A stretch of DNA of 64,000 bases, from NCBI RefSeq assembly GCF_000010805.1, contig NC_012522.1, forward strand, positions 6,014,001 through 6,078,000, written 5' to 3'. Below are positions 40,132 to 48,088 of the stretch, piece by piece. Both the position numbers and the translations under genes were made by a program. The stretch's first letter is position 1. Each line of letters begins with the position of its first letter. The DNA comes from Rhodococcus opacus B4 (GTDB taxonomy: Bacteria > Actinomycetota > Actinomycetes > Mycobacteriales > Mycobacteriaceae). The notes beneath the pieces are model-generated. The model did no database searches. It was not told where the DNA came from and worked only from the letters and a program-made list of their open reading frames with translations.

Positions 40132-41646
40132 ATGCGGACATCGATGGGGATCAGCATGGGTTCCGACTCGTTCGTGTCCGCACAGGTGCACGGTGAATCG
40201 CAGGCGCACCACGAGCACGACGGCTTCACGGTGGTTCGGCACTCCGCCGAACTGGCGTTGTCGTCGAGCAGCGCACCCTCCCTCGGGCCGCATCGTGCCG
40301 GTCCGCTTCCCCAGGGCAGCATCGTCTTTCGCGACTTCATCGACCGAGTCGGTGACCCCGTTCCGGTGATCGGCGACGACGGGACCCGCACCCCGGCCGT
40401 GCAGTTGGTAACCACCGCGCTCGACTGTCTGATTCGGGGCCGCGCCCCCGCGCCCGACCAGGTGGTGGTCGCGGCTCCGGCAGGCTGGTCGGGGTATGCG
40501 GTGGAGGAACTCGAGGACGAGATCCGCCGCTGGGGTCTGCTGCAGAACCGCACCGTCACCGTCATCCCCGAAACCACCGCGGCACTCACGTGGATCACCC
40601 GGGTCGAGAAGCTCGACGATTGCGACACCGTACTGCTGTGCGACATCGGAGCCCACTCCCTCGACCTGACCCTGGCCACCAGGCGCGGCGCCGAATTCGG
40701 TGTGCTCCCGTCGACGCGGAGCACCCACTTCAGCGGCGACCACGCCGACCGGCTCCTGATGGGACATGTGGTCGCGTTGGTGCAGAACGCGAACCCGGAC
40801 TTCGACGTCGACGATCCCGCGCACCGCGGAGCGGTGGCCGAACTCGCGGCCCGCTGCCGGATCGCGAAAGAACGGTTGTCGCAGGACACCTCCGCCGTGG
40901 TGACCGTCGAGCTTCCCGGCATCCGCCGCCAGATACGGGTCATGCGTTCCGAATTCGAGGACCTCATCCGCGGGTCGCTCACTCACGCCGCGAACACGGT
41001 GGCACGCGAACTCGAACGACTCGCCGAGACCGGCACCCCCGCCGACGCCGTCGTCCTCCTCGGCGGCGGAGCGGCGGTTCCCCTCGTGACCGAACTGCTG
41101 TCGACCGCCGTGGACGTCCCCCTCGTCGTCTCGCCGGACCCGGCGACGGCCTCCGCCCGCGGCGCGGCGGTCATCGCCGAGCGCGCATCGCTCCGGCCGT
41201 CGGGTTCCCGGGTGATGTCGGCGCCGGGACCGCGGGTGCAGCCGCCGGCGGCGCCGCGACCGATCGCGTCGGCAGCGTCGCGTGTGCTGCCTCCGTCGGC
41301 ACCCGCCGCGGTGCCGACCAGGGACGTTTCCCCTCCCAGAACGCTTGTCACACCGGCTGCCGCCCCGGCCGCGAAGACGCCGAGGTCGGGGATCCGGGGC
41401 TGGATGGTCGCGGCGAGTGCCGCCGCGCTCGTGCTCCTGGGCGCCGGCGCGGCAGCGACCCAACTGATCGGCCAGGACGACACACCCTCGGCAACGACGA
41501 CGACCACCTCGTCCGTGGAACAGGCATCGTCCGCCGACCAGACCGCGCAGGACGACACGTCGCAGGAATACACCGTGCAGAACCCGGCGCCCGCTCAGCC
41601 GATGGGCGGCGGTGCACCGGGACGCGGCGGCGCCGGACCGCGGTAG
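40132..41646 (+). CDS. Hsp70-like (actin-fold ATPase) membrane protein, copy 2
   Basis: 504 residues. The phosphate-2 motif VLLCDIGAHSLDLTLA (~165-180) and adenosine motif VVLLGGGAAVPLVTELL (~304-320) are clear. The N-terminal phosphate-1 region is only weakly kept (MGISMGSDSFVSA). A helix RIAKERLSQDTSAVVTVELPG corresponds to the Hsp70 subdomain II style. There is no peptide-binding domain. Instead there is a Pro/Ala/Ser linker, a TM helix (MVAASAAALVLLGAGAAATQ, ~424-445) and a Thr/Gln/Gly-rich outer tail. GGAG lies ~10 nt before ATG 40132. It is divergent from the iniB-like gene, mirroring the pair at 55080/57286. Motif similarity to copies at 24054 and 55080 supports one family; function unknown. 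Confidence 0.82.
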   Translation: MRTSMGISMGSDSFVSAQVHGESQAHHEHDGFTVVRHSAELALSSSSAPSLGPHRAGPLPQGSIVFRDFIDRVGDPVPVIGDDGTRTPAVQLVTTALDCLIRGRAPAPDQVVVAAPAGWSGYAVEELEDEIRRWGLLQNRTVTVIPETTAALTWITRVEKLDDCDTVLLCDIGAHSLDLTLATRRGAEFGVLPSTRSTHFSGDHADRLLMGHVVALVQNANPDFDVDDPAHRGAVAELAARCRIAKERLSQDTSAVVTVELPGIRRQIRVMRSEFEDLIRGSLTHAANTVARELERLAETGTPADAVVLLGGGAAVPLVTELLSTAVDVPLVVSPDPATASARGAAVIAERASLRPSGSRVMSAPGPRVQPPAAPRPIASAASRVLPPSAPAAVPTRDVSPPRTLVTPAAAPAAKTPRSGIRGWMVAASAAALVLLGAGAAATQLIGQDDTPSATTTTTSSVEQASSADQTAQDDTSQEYTVQNPAPAQPMGGGAPGRGGAGPR

Positions 41647-41650
41647 AGGA

Positions 41651-41688
41651 CAGCGATGCCCCCACCGATCACGGTGGGGGCATCGCTG
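41651..41688. terminator. Bidirectional hairpin terminator between convergent genes
   Basis: Perfect 17-bp stem (CAGCGATGCCCCCACCG and its complement) with a 4-nt ATCA loop, between the ends of the Hsp70-like gene (41646) and etfD (41703). It is symmetric and suits both strands; T tracts are short. Confidence 0.85.
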
Positions 41689-41702
41689 TTCACTGCTGTC
41701 GG

Positions 41703-44700
41703 CTAGCTCTTCCGGCCCGGTGCCTTCGCGCCTGCCTTGAAACCGAGTCCACCGGGCTTGGCCTGCGGCGGGGCCTGCCCCGTCTGCGGTGCCTTGCCGT
41801 TGGTCCCGTCGCCGTTCGACTCCTCTACCTTCGGAGCCTCGGCCGCGGGAGCTTCGGTCTTCGGCGCTTCCGCCTGGGGTGCTTCAGCAGGCGACGCCTC
41901 GGGTGCCTCGGCCTTCGGCGCTGCGGCCTTGGGAGCCGCGGACTTGCGGGCTCCGGGAGCCTTGGCGCCGCTCTTGAATCCGAGTCCACCGGCCTTCGCC
42001 GCCGGGGGTGCCTTCGGAGTCTCCGCCGCGGGTGCCTCTGCCGCGGGTGCCTCCGGGGTCGCGGAGGTGTCGGCGACCTGGGGCTCGGCGGCAGCCGGCT
42101 CGGCCGGTGCGTCCGCGGGAGCGGCCTTCGCCCCGGGAGCCTTCGCCTTGCCCTTCATCTGCAGACCCTTACCGGGAGCCTTGGCCCCGGACGCCAGACC
42201 GAGACCCTTCGGCTTCGCCGCGGGGGCGTCCTGAACGGGGGTTTCCGCGACGGGAGCCGCTGCGGCCGGTGCATCGGCAGCCGGAGCGGCGGCCTTCGCG
42301 CCGGGAGCCTTGGCGGCACCCTTCATCTGCAGACCCTTGCCGCCCGGTGCCTTCGCACCACCGGCGAGCCCGAGGCCCTTCGGCTTGGGTGCCTCCGCTG
42401 CCGGAGCGTCGGAGCCGCCGTCGGCGGCCGCAGCGGGAGCGGCCTTCTTGGCGCCGGGCGCCTTCGCGCCGCCCGCCATGCCGAGACCCTTGCCGGGAGC
42501 CTTGGCACCGGGAGCTTTCGCGCCGCCCGCCATGCCGAGACCCTTGCCGGGTGCCTTCGCCCCGGGTGCCTTCGCGCCGGGAGCTTTCGCGCCCGGTGCC
42601 TTGGCCAGGCCCTTCATCGCCAGACCCTTGCCCGCCGGAGCTTCGGTGGCGGCCGGCGTTGCGGCGGCCTCCTCGACCTCTTCGACGCGCTCCTTCTCGA
42701 CGACCTCGGCCTTTGCTTCGGCTGCCACGGGTGTCGCCGGCTTCTCGCGGGGGACGACCTTGATGTTCTCGGTCAGCTTCTCGGGCTCGAGACGCGTGAT
42801 GGACGAGAGCATCAGCTGGGCGACGTCCACGACCTCGACGCCCTCACCCTGGCCGGACTCCTGGCGGGCGGTGACGCCGTCGGTGAGCATGACGCGGCAG
42901 AACGGGCAGCCGGTCGCGATCTTCTTCGGATCGGTGCTGAGCGCCTCGTCGACCCGGTCGATGTTGATGCGCTTGCCGATGTTCTCTTCCATCCACATGC
43001 GGGCGCCACCGGCACCACAGCACATGGATCGTTCGCCGTGACGCGGCATTTCCTTCAGCTTCGCGCCGGACGCTTCCATCAGCTCGCGGGGAGCGTCGTA
43101 CACCTTGTTGTGGCGTCCGAGGAAGCAGGGGTCGTGGTAGGTGATGTCCTCGCTGACGGACGCGACCGGAATCAGCTTCTTCTGGCGGACCAGACGGTTG
43201 AGCAGCTGGGTGTGGTGAACCACCTCGTACTCGCCGCCGACCTCCGGGTACTCGTTGCCGAGCGCGTTGAAGCAGTGGGCGCAGGTGACGACGATCTTGC
43301 GCTTGCGCTGCTCGACGCCGTCGAAGACCGAGTTCAGCAGCTCGATGTTCTGCATGGCGAGCTGCTGGAACAGGAATTCGTTTCCGGCGCGGCGAGCGGA
43401 GTCGCCGGTGCACGTCTCGTCGGCACCGAGCACCATGAACTTCACGCCTGCGGTGGCGAGGAGTTCGGCGACGGCCTTCGTGGTCTTCTTGGCGCGGTCC
43501 TCGTAGGCGCCGGCGCAGCCGACCCAGAAGAGGTACTCGTAGTCCTCGAAGCTGTCCGCATCCTGGCCGAACACGGGGATCTCGAAGTCCATCTCACTGA
43601 TCCAGTTGAGACGGTCCTTGGAGTTCTGACCCCAGGGGTTGCCCTTGTTCTCGAGGTTCTTGAACAGGCCGGCCAGCTCGGACGGGAACTCCGACTCGAT
43701 CAGCACCTGGTAGCGGCGCATGTCGATGATGTGGTCGACGTGTTCGATGTCGACGGGGCACTGCTCGACGCACGCGCCGCAGTTGGTGCAGCTCCACAGC
43801 GTCTCGGCGTCGATGACCGGGGCCAGTTCGCCTTCGACGGTCTCGCCGACCAGCTTGCGCTCGGCCTCCTGACGGGCCGCCTCGGGGATCGCCGCCAGCT
43901 TGGCGTCGTCGACGGCGCCTTCGCCGTTCACCAGGCCGACTTCGTCGCCGCCCATGTCCTTGCGGCCTCCGGCGAGCAGGTACGGAGCCTTGGCGTAACC
44001 GTGGTCGCGCAGCGACGTGATGAGCAGCTTCGGAGACAGCGGCTTGCCGGTGTTCCACGCGGGGCACTGCGACTGGCAGCGGCCGCACTCGGTGCAGGTG
44101 GTGAAGTCCAGCCAGCCCTTCCAGGAGAAGTCCTCGATGTTGCCGGCGCCGAACGTGTCGGTGTCGGGATCGGCGTCCTCCATGTTGATGGGCTTGCCAC
44201 CGGACATCATGGGCTTGGCGGCGCCGAGTGCGACGTCGCCGTCGTCCTCACGCTTGAAGTAGATGTTCGCGAACGCCGCGAACCGGTGCCAGGCGACACC
44301 CCAGGTGATGTTGCGGCCGACGACGTAGAGCCAGATCATGCCCGACATCAGCTTGACGAAGGCGAAGAACGCCACCATGTTCGGGCTCGCGGGAAGCAGC
44401 TTCGCGAGGTTCATCGTGAAGAAGTCGGTCCACGGGTTCGAGTGGCCGTAGGTGGCGATCTTGCCGGCCTTCACGAAGATCATGCCGAGGCCCTCGATGA
44501 GGACGACGGCCTCGACGAAGTACGCGGCCCGGAAGTCGGAGCCACCGAAACGGGACAGCCGCGCGGGCACGCGGGGGTGGTTGAGCTGGCGGATCACGAT
44601 CAGCGTGGTGATACCGATGACCGTGCCGAGACCCAGGATCTCGTCGATGAAGTGGTAGACGGCCGTGTTACCGACCAGCGGCCAGTGGAACGCCGGGTCG

Positions 44701-44987
44701 AATGTCTGCCCGTACGCCTCGAACCACACGACGGCTCCGAGCATGAAGCCGACCATGACCAGCCAGTGAGCCCAGCCGACGGTGCGGAACTTGCTCATGC
44801 GCGTGTGGGCGATGAATTCGACACACATCTGCTTGAAGCGCGGGAAGAACGGGCGCCATCGATCCGGGGCCGACTGGCCGATCCGGACGACGTTGACCAT
44901 CTTCAATGCGCCTGTGATGAAGGAGAACCAACATACGAGGCTCAGCAGCACGCCGATGGTGCCCAACGTGATCGTCAGGGCATTCAT
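41703..44987 (-). CDS. etfD: Membrane Fe-S oxidoreductase, electron-transfer flavoprotein dehydrogenase type (EtfD, Rv0338c homologue)
   Basis: 1094 residues. Five TM helices lie in the first ~260 residues (first ALTITLGTIGVLLSLVCWFS). Two 4Fe-4S motifs follow: CTECGRCQSQCP and CTNCGACVEQCP. Two CCG (heterodisulfide-reductase) modules come next: VTCAHCFNALGNEYPE, DPCFLGRHNK and MCCGAGGARMWMEE. The C-terminal ~300 residues are Ala/Pro/Lys/Gly-rich with repeated KGLGMAGGAKAPG units. M. tuberculosis Rv0338c has the same order and was reported to pass electrons from EtfBA, fed by acyl-CoA dehydrogenases, into the respiratory chain. AAAGG precedes ATG 44987. Operator-like dyads lie at its promoter. 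It sits where Rv0338c sits relative to aspC and iniBAC. The extra C-terminal length (Rv0338c is ~880 residues) is unusual. Confidence 0.9.
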   Translation of the reverse strand: MNALTITLGTIGVLLSLVCWFSFITGALKMVNVVRIGQSAPDRWRPFFPRFKQMCVEFIAHTRMSKFRTVGWAHWLVMVGFMLGAVVWFEAYGQTFDPAFHWPLVGNTAVYHFIDEILGLGTVIGITTLIVIRQLNHPRVPARLSRFGGSDFRAAYFVEAVVLIEGLGMIFVKAGKIATYGHSNPWTDFFTMNLAKLLPASPNMVAFFAFVKLMSGMIWLYVVGRNITWGVAWHRFAAFANIYFKREDDGDVALGAAKPMMSGGKPINMEDADPDTDTFGAGNIEDFSWKGWLDFTTCTECGRCQSQCPAWNTGKPLSPKLLITSLRDHGYAKAPYLLAGGRKDMGGDEVGLVNGEGAVDDAKLAAIPEAARQEAERKLVGETVEGELAPVIDAETLWSCTNCGACVEQCPVDIEHVDHIIDMRRYQVLIESEFPSELAGLFKNLENKGNPWGQNSKDRLNWISEMDFEIPVFGQDADSFEDYEYLFWVGCAGAYEDRAKKTTKAVAELLATAGVKFMVLGADETCTGDSARRAGNEFLFQQLAMQNIELLNSVFDGVEQRKRKIVVTCAHCFNALGNEYPEVGGEYEVVHHTQLLNRLVRQKKLIPVASVSEDITYHDPCFLGRHNKVYDAPRELMEASGAKLKEMPRHGERSMCCGAGGARMWMEENIGKRINIDRVDEALSTDPKKIATGCPFCRVMLTDGVTARQESGQGEGVEVVDVAQLMLSSITRLEPEKLTENIKVVPREKPATPVAAEAKAEVVEKERVEEVEEAAATPAATEAPAGKGLAMKGLAKAPGAKAPGAKAPGAKAPGKGLGMAGGAKAPGAKAPGKGLGMAGGAKAPGAKKAAPAAAADGGSDAPAAEAPKPKGLGLAGGAKAPGGKGLQMKGAAKAPGAKAAAPAADAPAAAAPVAETPVQDAPAAKPKGLGLASGAKAPGKGLQMKGKAKAPGAKAAPADAPAEPAAAEPQVADTSATPEAPAAEAPAAETPKAPPAAKAGGLGFKSGAKAPGARKSAAPKAAAPKAEAPEASPAEAPQAEAPKTEAPAAEAPKVEESNGDGTNGKAPQTGQAPPQAKPGGLGFKAGAKAPGRKS

Positions 44988-45055
44988 GTCGCGGCCTTTC
45001 GTTTCAGGGCGGCAGGGCGGCCACCTCGGGACTGCTCGTGATCCTAACGCTTGCT

Positions 45056-45102
45056 AAGTTACCCGTCGGTAACTTATTAAGCCTACCTGCGGGTAACTTA
45101 CC
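45056..45102. promoter_or_regulatory. Double palindromic operator upstream of etfD
   Basis: AAGTTACC-CGTC-GGTAACTT at 45056-45075 is a perfect 8-bp dyad. GGTAA-C-TTACC at 45092-45102 is a second palindrome of the same half-site. On the minus strand a TAGGAT (-10-like) lies just downstream of the first dyad, so a bound repressor would cover the -35 region of etfD. The pattern is typical of TetR-family sites; the regulator is not in the window. Confidence 0.7.
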
Positions 45103-45608
45103 GGGTTCGAGTGGGATATCTGCAGCTGGGGCGCCGATGAGGCATGTGGTGCATGCCACACTCGGACTTTCTGTTTGCCACGTTAAAGGGTCGAAATTGC
45201 GGCGTTCACCCAAGGTCGCCCTAACTTCGGCAGACGGCTGCACGAGACCGTTCGAGACCTCTCTGCAGACGCACTTCGGCGGCCATTTCGGTCACGAATT
45301 CAGCGCGGTTACGTTGCGGTGGGATAACGATGGGCCAAATATTCCGCGGATGGAAGTCGCGGTTACCGGAAATCGGTCCGACAGGACTAATTCACGCCAT
45401 GTAATTCGTGCGAATTACGTTGCGTTCGGCCAACTGCCGACCGGCGCCCTTCGCGCCGATGAATTTTTCGTCAATGAACAATTCGGCCGTGATTCCGCTG
45501 TTACTCTGAGCGTGTTTTCCGGCCCTGGTCAGCGGTCGCAACGGGGGTCGTGCAGTGCGCTTCTACCACATCGGTACTTCGTCGCGTCGGTCCTGAAATG
45601 AGGCATCA
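45103..45608. other. Gene-poor AT-richer intergenic region with palindromes
   Basis: No supported gene. An open frame covers 45038-45601 on the plus strand but has no Shine-Dalgarno, coding composition or domain. Two dyads stand out: GGCATG-N5-CATGCC at 45141-45157 and the perfect GTAATTCG-TG-CGAATTAC at 45401-45418. The latter is ~190 bp before the first secreted-protein gene and operator-like. TTACTCT near 45500 may contain a -10 element. Confidence 0.45.
45401..45418. promoter_or_regulatory. Perfect 18-bp palindrome, candidate operator
   Basis: GTAATTCG-TG-CGAATTAC. Its low GC content in a very GC-rich genome and its perfect symmetry make chance unlikely. It is nearest to the secreted-protein gene at 45609; MarR- or TetR-type binding is possible. 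Confidence 0.5.
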
Positions 45609-46052
45609 ATGATCGTGAGAAGAGCTGCAGTAACGGCAGGCATGGCGGTCGCCGCCATGGGTCTCGCCGCCGGGGTTTCCCACGCGGGGCCGGCGTCGGC
45701 ACCCGCTCCCGCGGCGCCCGCGCCGACAGCGTCGGCGCCCGCCGTGCTCCCGCTGCCGTTCCACGACGTCGCGTCCCGGGAGGAGAACGACAGGGCGTTC
45801 GCCCAGTTCGGTGCGCAGGTGGGAATTGCCGTCACCGTTGGAAGCTTGGTTGGAACGATGGCCGGCGCCGGAATTGGCTGCGTTGCAACGCTTCCTGCTT
45901 GCGTTCCCGGCCTCGTCACCGGGGCGGGTATCGGCGGGGTGGTGGGAACCATCGTTGCCGGTGGTCCCACTCTCGGCGTCAGTGCGTACCAGTTGTGGGA
46001 AACCTACAACGCCGCCCCGGGGACCTCGATCTACGCGGACAGGGACGAGTAG
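45609..46052 (+). CDS. Small secreted glycine-zipper protein, family member 1 (short)
   Basis: 147 residues. The signal peptide is residues 1-26 (MIVRRAAVTAGMAVAAMGLA, cleavage near SHA), followed by an Ala/Pro linker. The conserved part begins with PFHDVASREENDRAFAQFGA and continues into a Gly-rich hydrophobic stretch (GSLVGTMAGAGIGC, GLVTGAGIGGVVGTIVAGGP), ending with GVSAYQLWETYN. It shares the DVAS...F-QQ...GG...GGPTL pattern with the next three family members but lacks their ~70-residue beta-rich region. GAGG lies 6-9 nt before the ATG. Two Cys in the glycine-rich part may form a disulfide. Function unknown; a membrane-inserting or pore-like role is a guess from the glycine zipper. Confidence 0.78.
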   Translation: MIVRRAAVTAGMAVAAMGLAAGVSHAGPASAPAPAAPAPTASAPAVLPLPFHDVASREENDRAFAQFGAQVGIAVTVGSLVGTMAGAGIGCVATLPACVPGLVTGAGIGGVVGTIVAGGPTLGVSAYQLWETYNAAPGTSIYADRDE

Positions 46053-46345
46053 AACCCTCGCCCAGTCGCCCGGCCCCGTCGTGTCTCACACGGCGGGGCC
46101 GAGTCGTGCGCGGACGCTCCCCGTGAAGAAACCGACCGGTTCCCCGCTTTGTATAGGAATTACTACATGAATGATTGGTGCCATTCTTGGAAATCGGTCG
46201 CAGTGTCGTTCTCGATGGACACTTTCATAGCCCTTCGTCGACTATTGGTGACGTGCATTTTCTCGAGTCGAAACTCAATTGGGATCTGTCAGAGCATCAA
46301 GTTACTGTTTAGCAACGGATGGGGTTGGAACCTTAAGGGGATGGA
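46053..46345. other. Intergenic region between family members 1 and 2
   Basis: Begins with the terminator at 46071-46101. The rest (46140-46340) is markedly AT-richer and carries the promoter of the next gene; no operator-grade dyad was found. An open frame at 46149-46349 has no coding signal. Confidence 0.4.
46071..46101 (+). terminator. Hairpin terminator after the first secreted-protein gene
   Basis: CGGCCCCG-T-CGTGT, loop CTC, ACACG-G-CGGGGCCG: 13 paired bases with one internal mismatch, starting 18 bp after the stop at 46052. There is no T tract, as is common in actinobacteria. Confidence 0.75.
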
Positions 46346-47014
46346 ATGAAGTTGCGTCGTTTCGTTACGACTTCGGCACTTTTGGTGGGTGCCCTCGCGG
46401 CCGGATATGGGGTAGCGGTCGCGGAACCGGCGGCCGAGCCTGGAGCCGACATCGCATACGAGACCCGGGTCGAGGATCGGGCAGTCGTCACGAAGATCGA
46501 TGCAGGCGCGTTCGTGGTGTCGTCGGATCGGCAGTCGGTCGCGCTCGAAGACGGCGCGGGAAACGCCGTCCTCTCGTTGCCCCTCGCGTACCGCTTCGAC
46601 GGACTGCAGTTCCCCTTCGAGGAGAAGGTCAGTGAGGACGGCAAGACCCTCACGTTGACTCCGGTCATCGATCGCGCAAAGGCGACACCGATCGCGGACA
46701 CAGATCTCCCGCTGAGTGACGTTGCCTCGGTCGAGGAGAACACGCGTGCGCAGGCCAATTTCGGACAGCAACTTGCACTGGCCTCGGCGGTCGGTGGGCT
46801 GGCCGGCACGGTCGTCGGTGGCGCGATCGGATTGGTCGGTCTGATTGCGGGACCCGTCGCGCTGGCGACGGTCCCGGTGTTCGCGGCGGTCGGTGCGATC
46901 GCCGGAACCGTCATCGTCGGCGGGCCGACCCTGGTCATCGCGGGGATTCAGCTTGCGCAGACGCTGACGGCGCCCGAAGGCACCACGGTCTGGGCGAAAA
47001 ACGACAAGAAGTAG
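46346..47014 (+). CDS. Secreted glycine-zipper protein, family member 2
   Basis: 222 residues. Signal peptide ~1-27 (TTSALLVGALAAGYGVAVAE). A beta-rich region follows: ETRVEDRAVVTKIDAGAFVV, EDGAGNAVLSLPL and GKTLTLTPV. Then LSDVASVEENTRAQANFGQQ, a Gly/Ala hydrophobic region (SAVGGLAGTVVGGAIGLVGL) and the closing GTVIVGGPTLVIAGIQLAQT. The IDAGAF, DVA, QQL and IVGGPTLVI-GIQ blocks recur in the genes at 47348 and 48085, defining one family. AAGGGG lies 6-11 nt before the ATG. Exported; not recognised as a named family. Confidence 0.8.
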   Translation: MKLRRFVTTSALLVGALAAGYGVAVAEPAAEPGADIAYETRVEDRAVVTKIDAGAFVVSSDRQSVALEDGAGNAVLSLPLAYRFDGLQFPFEEKVSEDGKTLTLTPVIDRAKATPIADTDLPLSDVASVEENTRAQANFGQQLALASAVGGLAGTVVGGAIGLVGLIAGPVALATVPVFAAVGAIAGTVIVGGPTLVIAGIQLAQTLTAPEGTTVWAKNDKK

Positions 47015-47060
47015 TCCAGTTTCCAAGGGCGCGTGCGCCCAGTGAAAGGTGTGAGTGTTC

Positions 47061-47141
47061 ATGGCGGGACTGTTCGGAATCTTGGCCGACATCTTCGGCT
47101 ACGTGATCACGATCGTGACTGTCGGCCCGAAGCTGTTCTGA
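47061..47141 (+). CDS. 26-residue hydrophobic amphipathic peptide (small ORF)
   Basis: Sequence begins MAGLFGILADIFGYVITIVT and ends with a single basic residue close to the C-terminus (VGPKLF). A purine-rich GAAAGGTGTGAG lies upstream of ATG 47061. The frame starts 47 bp after family member 2, and a hairpin terminator follows ~58 bp after its stop. The peptide is almost all hydrophobic with one Asp and one Lys and could form one membrane helix. It is too short for usual gene finding. It resembles modulin- or toxin-like membrane peptides only in general character; translation is unproven. Confidence 0.5.
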   Translation: MAGLFGILADIFGYVITIVTVGPKLF

Positions 47142-47198
47142 GGGACTTTTCGGCACCACGAAGTGGGTGACGTAGCCGCACGGCTGTAGTGCCCCACG

Positions 47199-47226
47199 CC
47201 GCCCGCCTCCTTTCGGAGGTGGGCGG
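47199..47226 (+). terminator. Hairpin terminator after the second secreted-protein gene and small ORF
   Basis: CCGCCCGCCTCC, loop TTTC, GGAGGTGGGCGG: 12 paired bases including one G-U, followed by TTCGTCG. Confidence 0.75.
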
Positions 47227-47299
47227 TTCGTCGTCTGCGCGCCTTCCGGAAGTGAACCTCGTCACAGCAGCGGGACTGACCTGTTAGGTTCGCCAATGC

Positions 47300-47311
47300 T
47301 TAGGCTAACCT
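47300..47311. promoter_or_regulatory. Partial IdeR/DtxR-type iron box
   Basis: TTAGGCTAACCT matches 12 consecutive positions of the 19-bp IdeR consensus (TTAGGTTAGGCTAACCTAA) but the left and right ends do not fit. A TTAGGTT also lies 15 bp upstream. It sits 36 bp before the ATG of the gene at 47348, a suitable place for repression. Confidence 0.4.
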
Positions 47312-47347
47312 TCGTCCGTCACAGCGCTGCTCTCGAAACGGGTCTCG

Positions 47348-48088
47348 ATGAACCTCCGACGGTTTACTGCCATATCCATGCTCGTCGTCGCGGCAATGGG
47401 GGTCGGGGCAGCCACCTCATACGCCGATCCCGCCGCCGCACCCGCGGCGGCAGAGGAACAGGGCGTCCCGAACATCAACTACCAGACCGCCCGTGACGGT
47501 GACGCCGCTGTGGCCACGCTGGACGCCGGCGCCTTCTCCATCAACGCCGCGAACGACACCGTCGACGTGATCGACGACGGAGGCCGCGTCGTAGCGTCCA
47601 TTCCCACGTTCTTCCGGGTCGACGACCTGCAGCATCCCTTCGCTGTCGCGGTCGACGAGTCCGCGCGCGTCCTGCGGCTCGTCCCGAACATGGATCCGTC
47701 CGCAGCGACACCCGTCCCCGTGTCGGAACGGATCACCCTCGCCGACGTCGCCGCACCGCAGGACAAACAGGAACGCGACGACCGCGCGCTCGACGACTTC
47801 CAGCAGCAACTCGGAATCACGAGCGCGATCACCGCGATCGTCGCCGCCATCATCGGCGGCGCGATCGGCTGCGCGATCGGCGTCATCCCCGGCACCGCTG
47901 CCCTGGTGATTCCGTTCCTCGGCCTCGCCGGGCCGGTGGCAGGGTGCATCGGCGGTGCGCTGATCGTCGCGCCCGTCGTCGCGCTCGCGGGCACCATCGT
48001 GGTCGGCGGCGGCGCCCTGGTCGTCCTGGGTATCCAGTACCTGAACACCGTGAACAGCCCGTTCGTCGCACCGGAACCCGCGGCATGA
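47348..48088 (+). CDS. Secreted glycine-zipper protein, family member 3
   Basis: 246 residues. Signal peptide ~1-27 (AISMLVVAAMGVGAATSYAD). The family blocks are present: ATLDAGAFSINAANDTVDVI, DDGGRVVASIPTF, LADVAAPQDKQERDDRALDD, FQQQLGITS, a Gly/Ile-rich stretch with two Cys (IIGGAIGCAIGVIPG, GPVAGCIGGALI) and TIVVGGGALVVLGIQYLNT. No strong Shine-Dalgarno is seen. The candidate iron box at 47300 lies upstream. Its stop overlaps the start of member 4 (ATGA), so these two are coupled and probably made together. Confidence 0.8.
   Translation: MNLRRFTAISMLVVAAMGVGAATSYADPAAAPAAAEEQGVPNINYQTARDGDAAVATLDAGAFSINAANDTVDVIDDGGRVVASIPTFFRVDDLQHPFAVAVDESARVLRLVPNMDPSAATPVPVSERITLADVAAPQDKQERDDRALDDFQQQLGITSAITAIVAAIIGGAIGCAIGVIPGTAALVIPFLGLAGPVAGCIGGALIVAPVVALAGTIVVGGGALVVLGIQYLNTVNSPFVAPEPAA

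Noticed and set aside
40590-45041. 1483-codon plus-strand frame across the Hsp70-like gene end and antisense to etfD
   Set aside because: It passes through a strong terminator and two real genes on different strands and has no recognisable domain.
45038-45601. 187-codon frame upstream of the secreted-protein genes
   Set aside because: No Shine-Dalgarno, no domain, mixed composition, and it covers the etfD operator.
46149-46349. 66-codon frame ending at the start of secreted member 2
   Set aside because: Lies in AT-rich promoter DNA, no coding bias, and its end overlaps the Shine-Dalgarno and start of the real gene.
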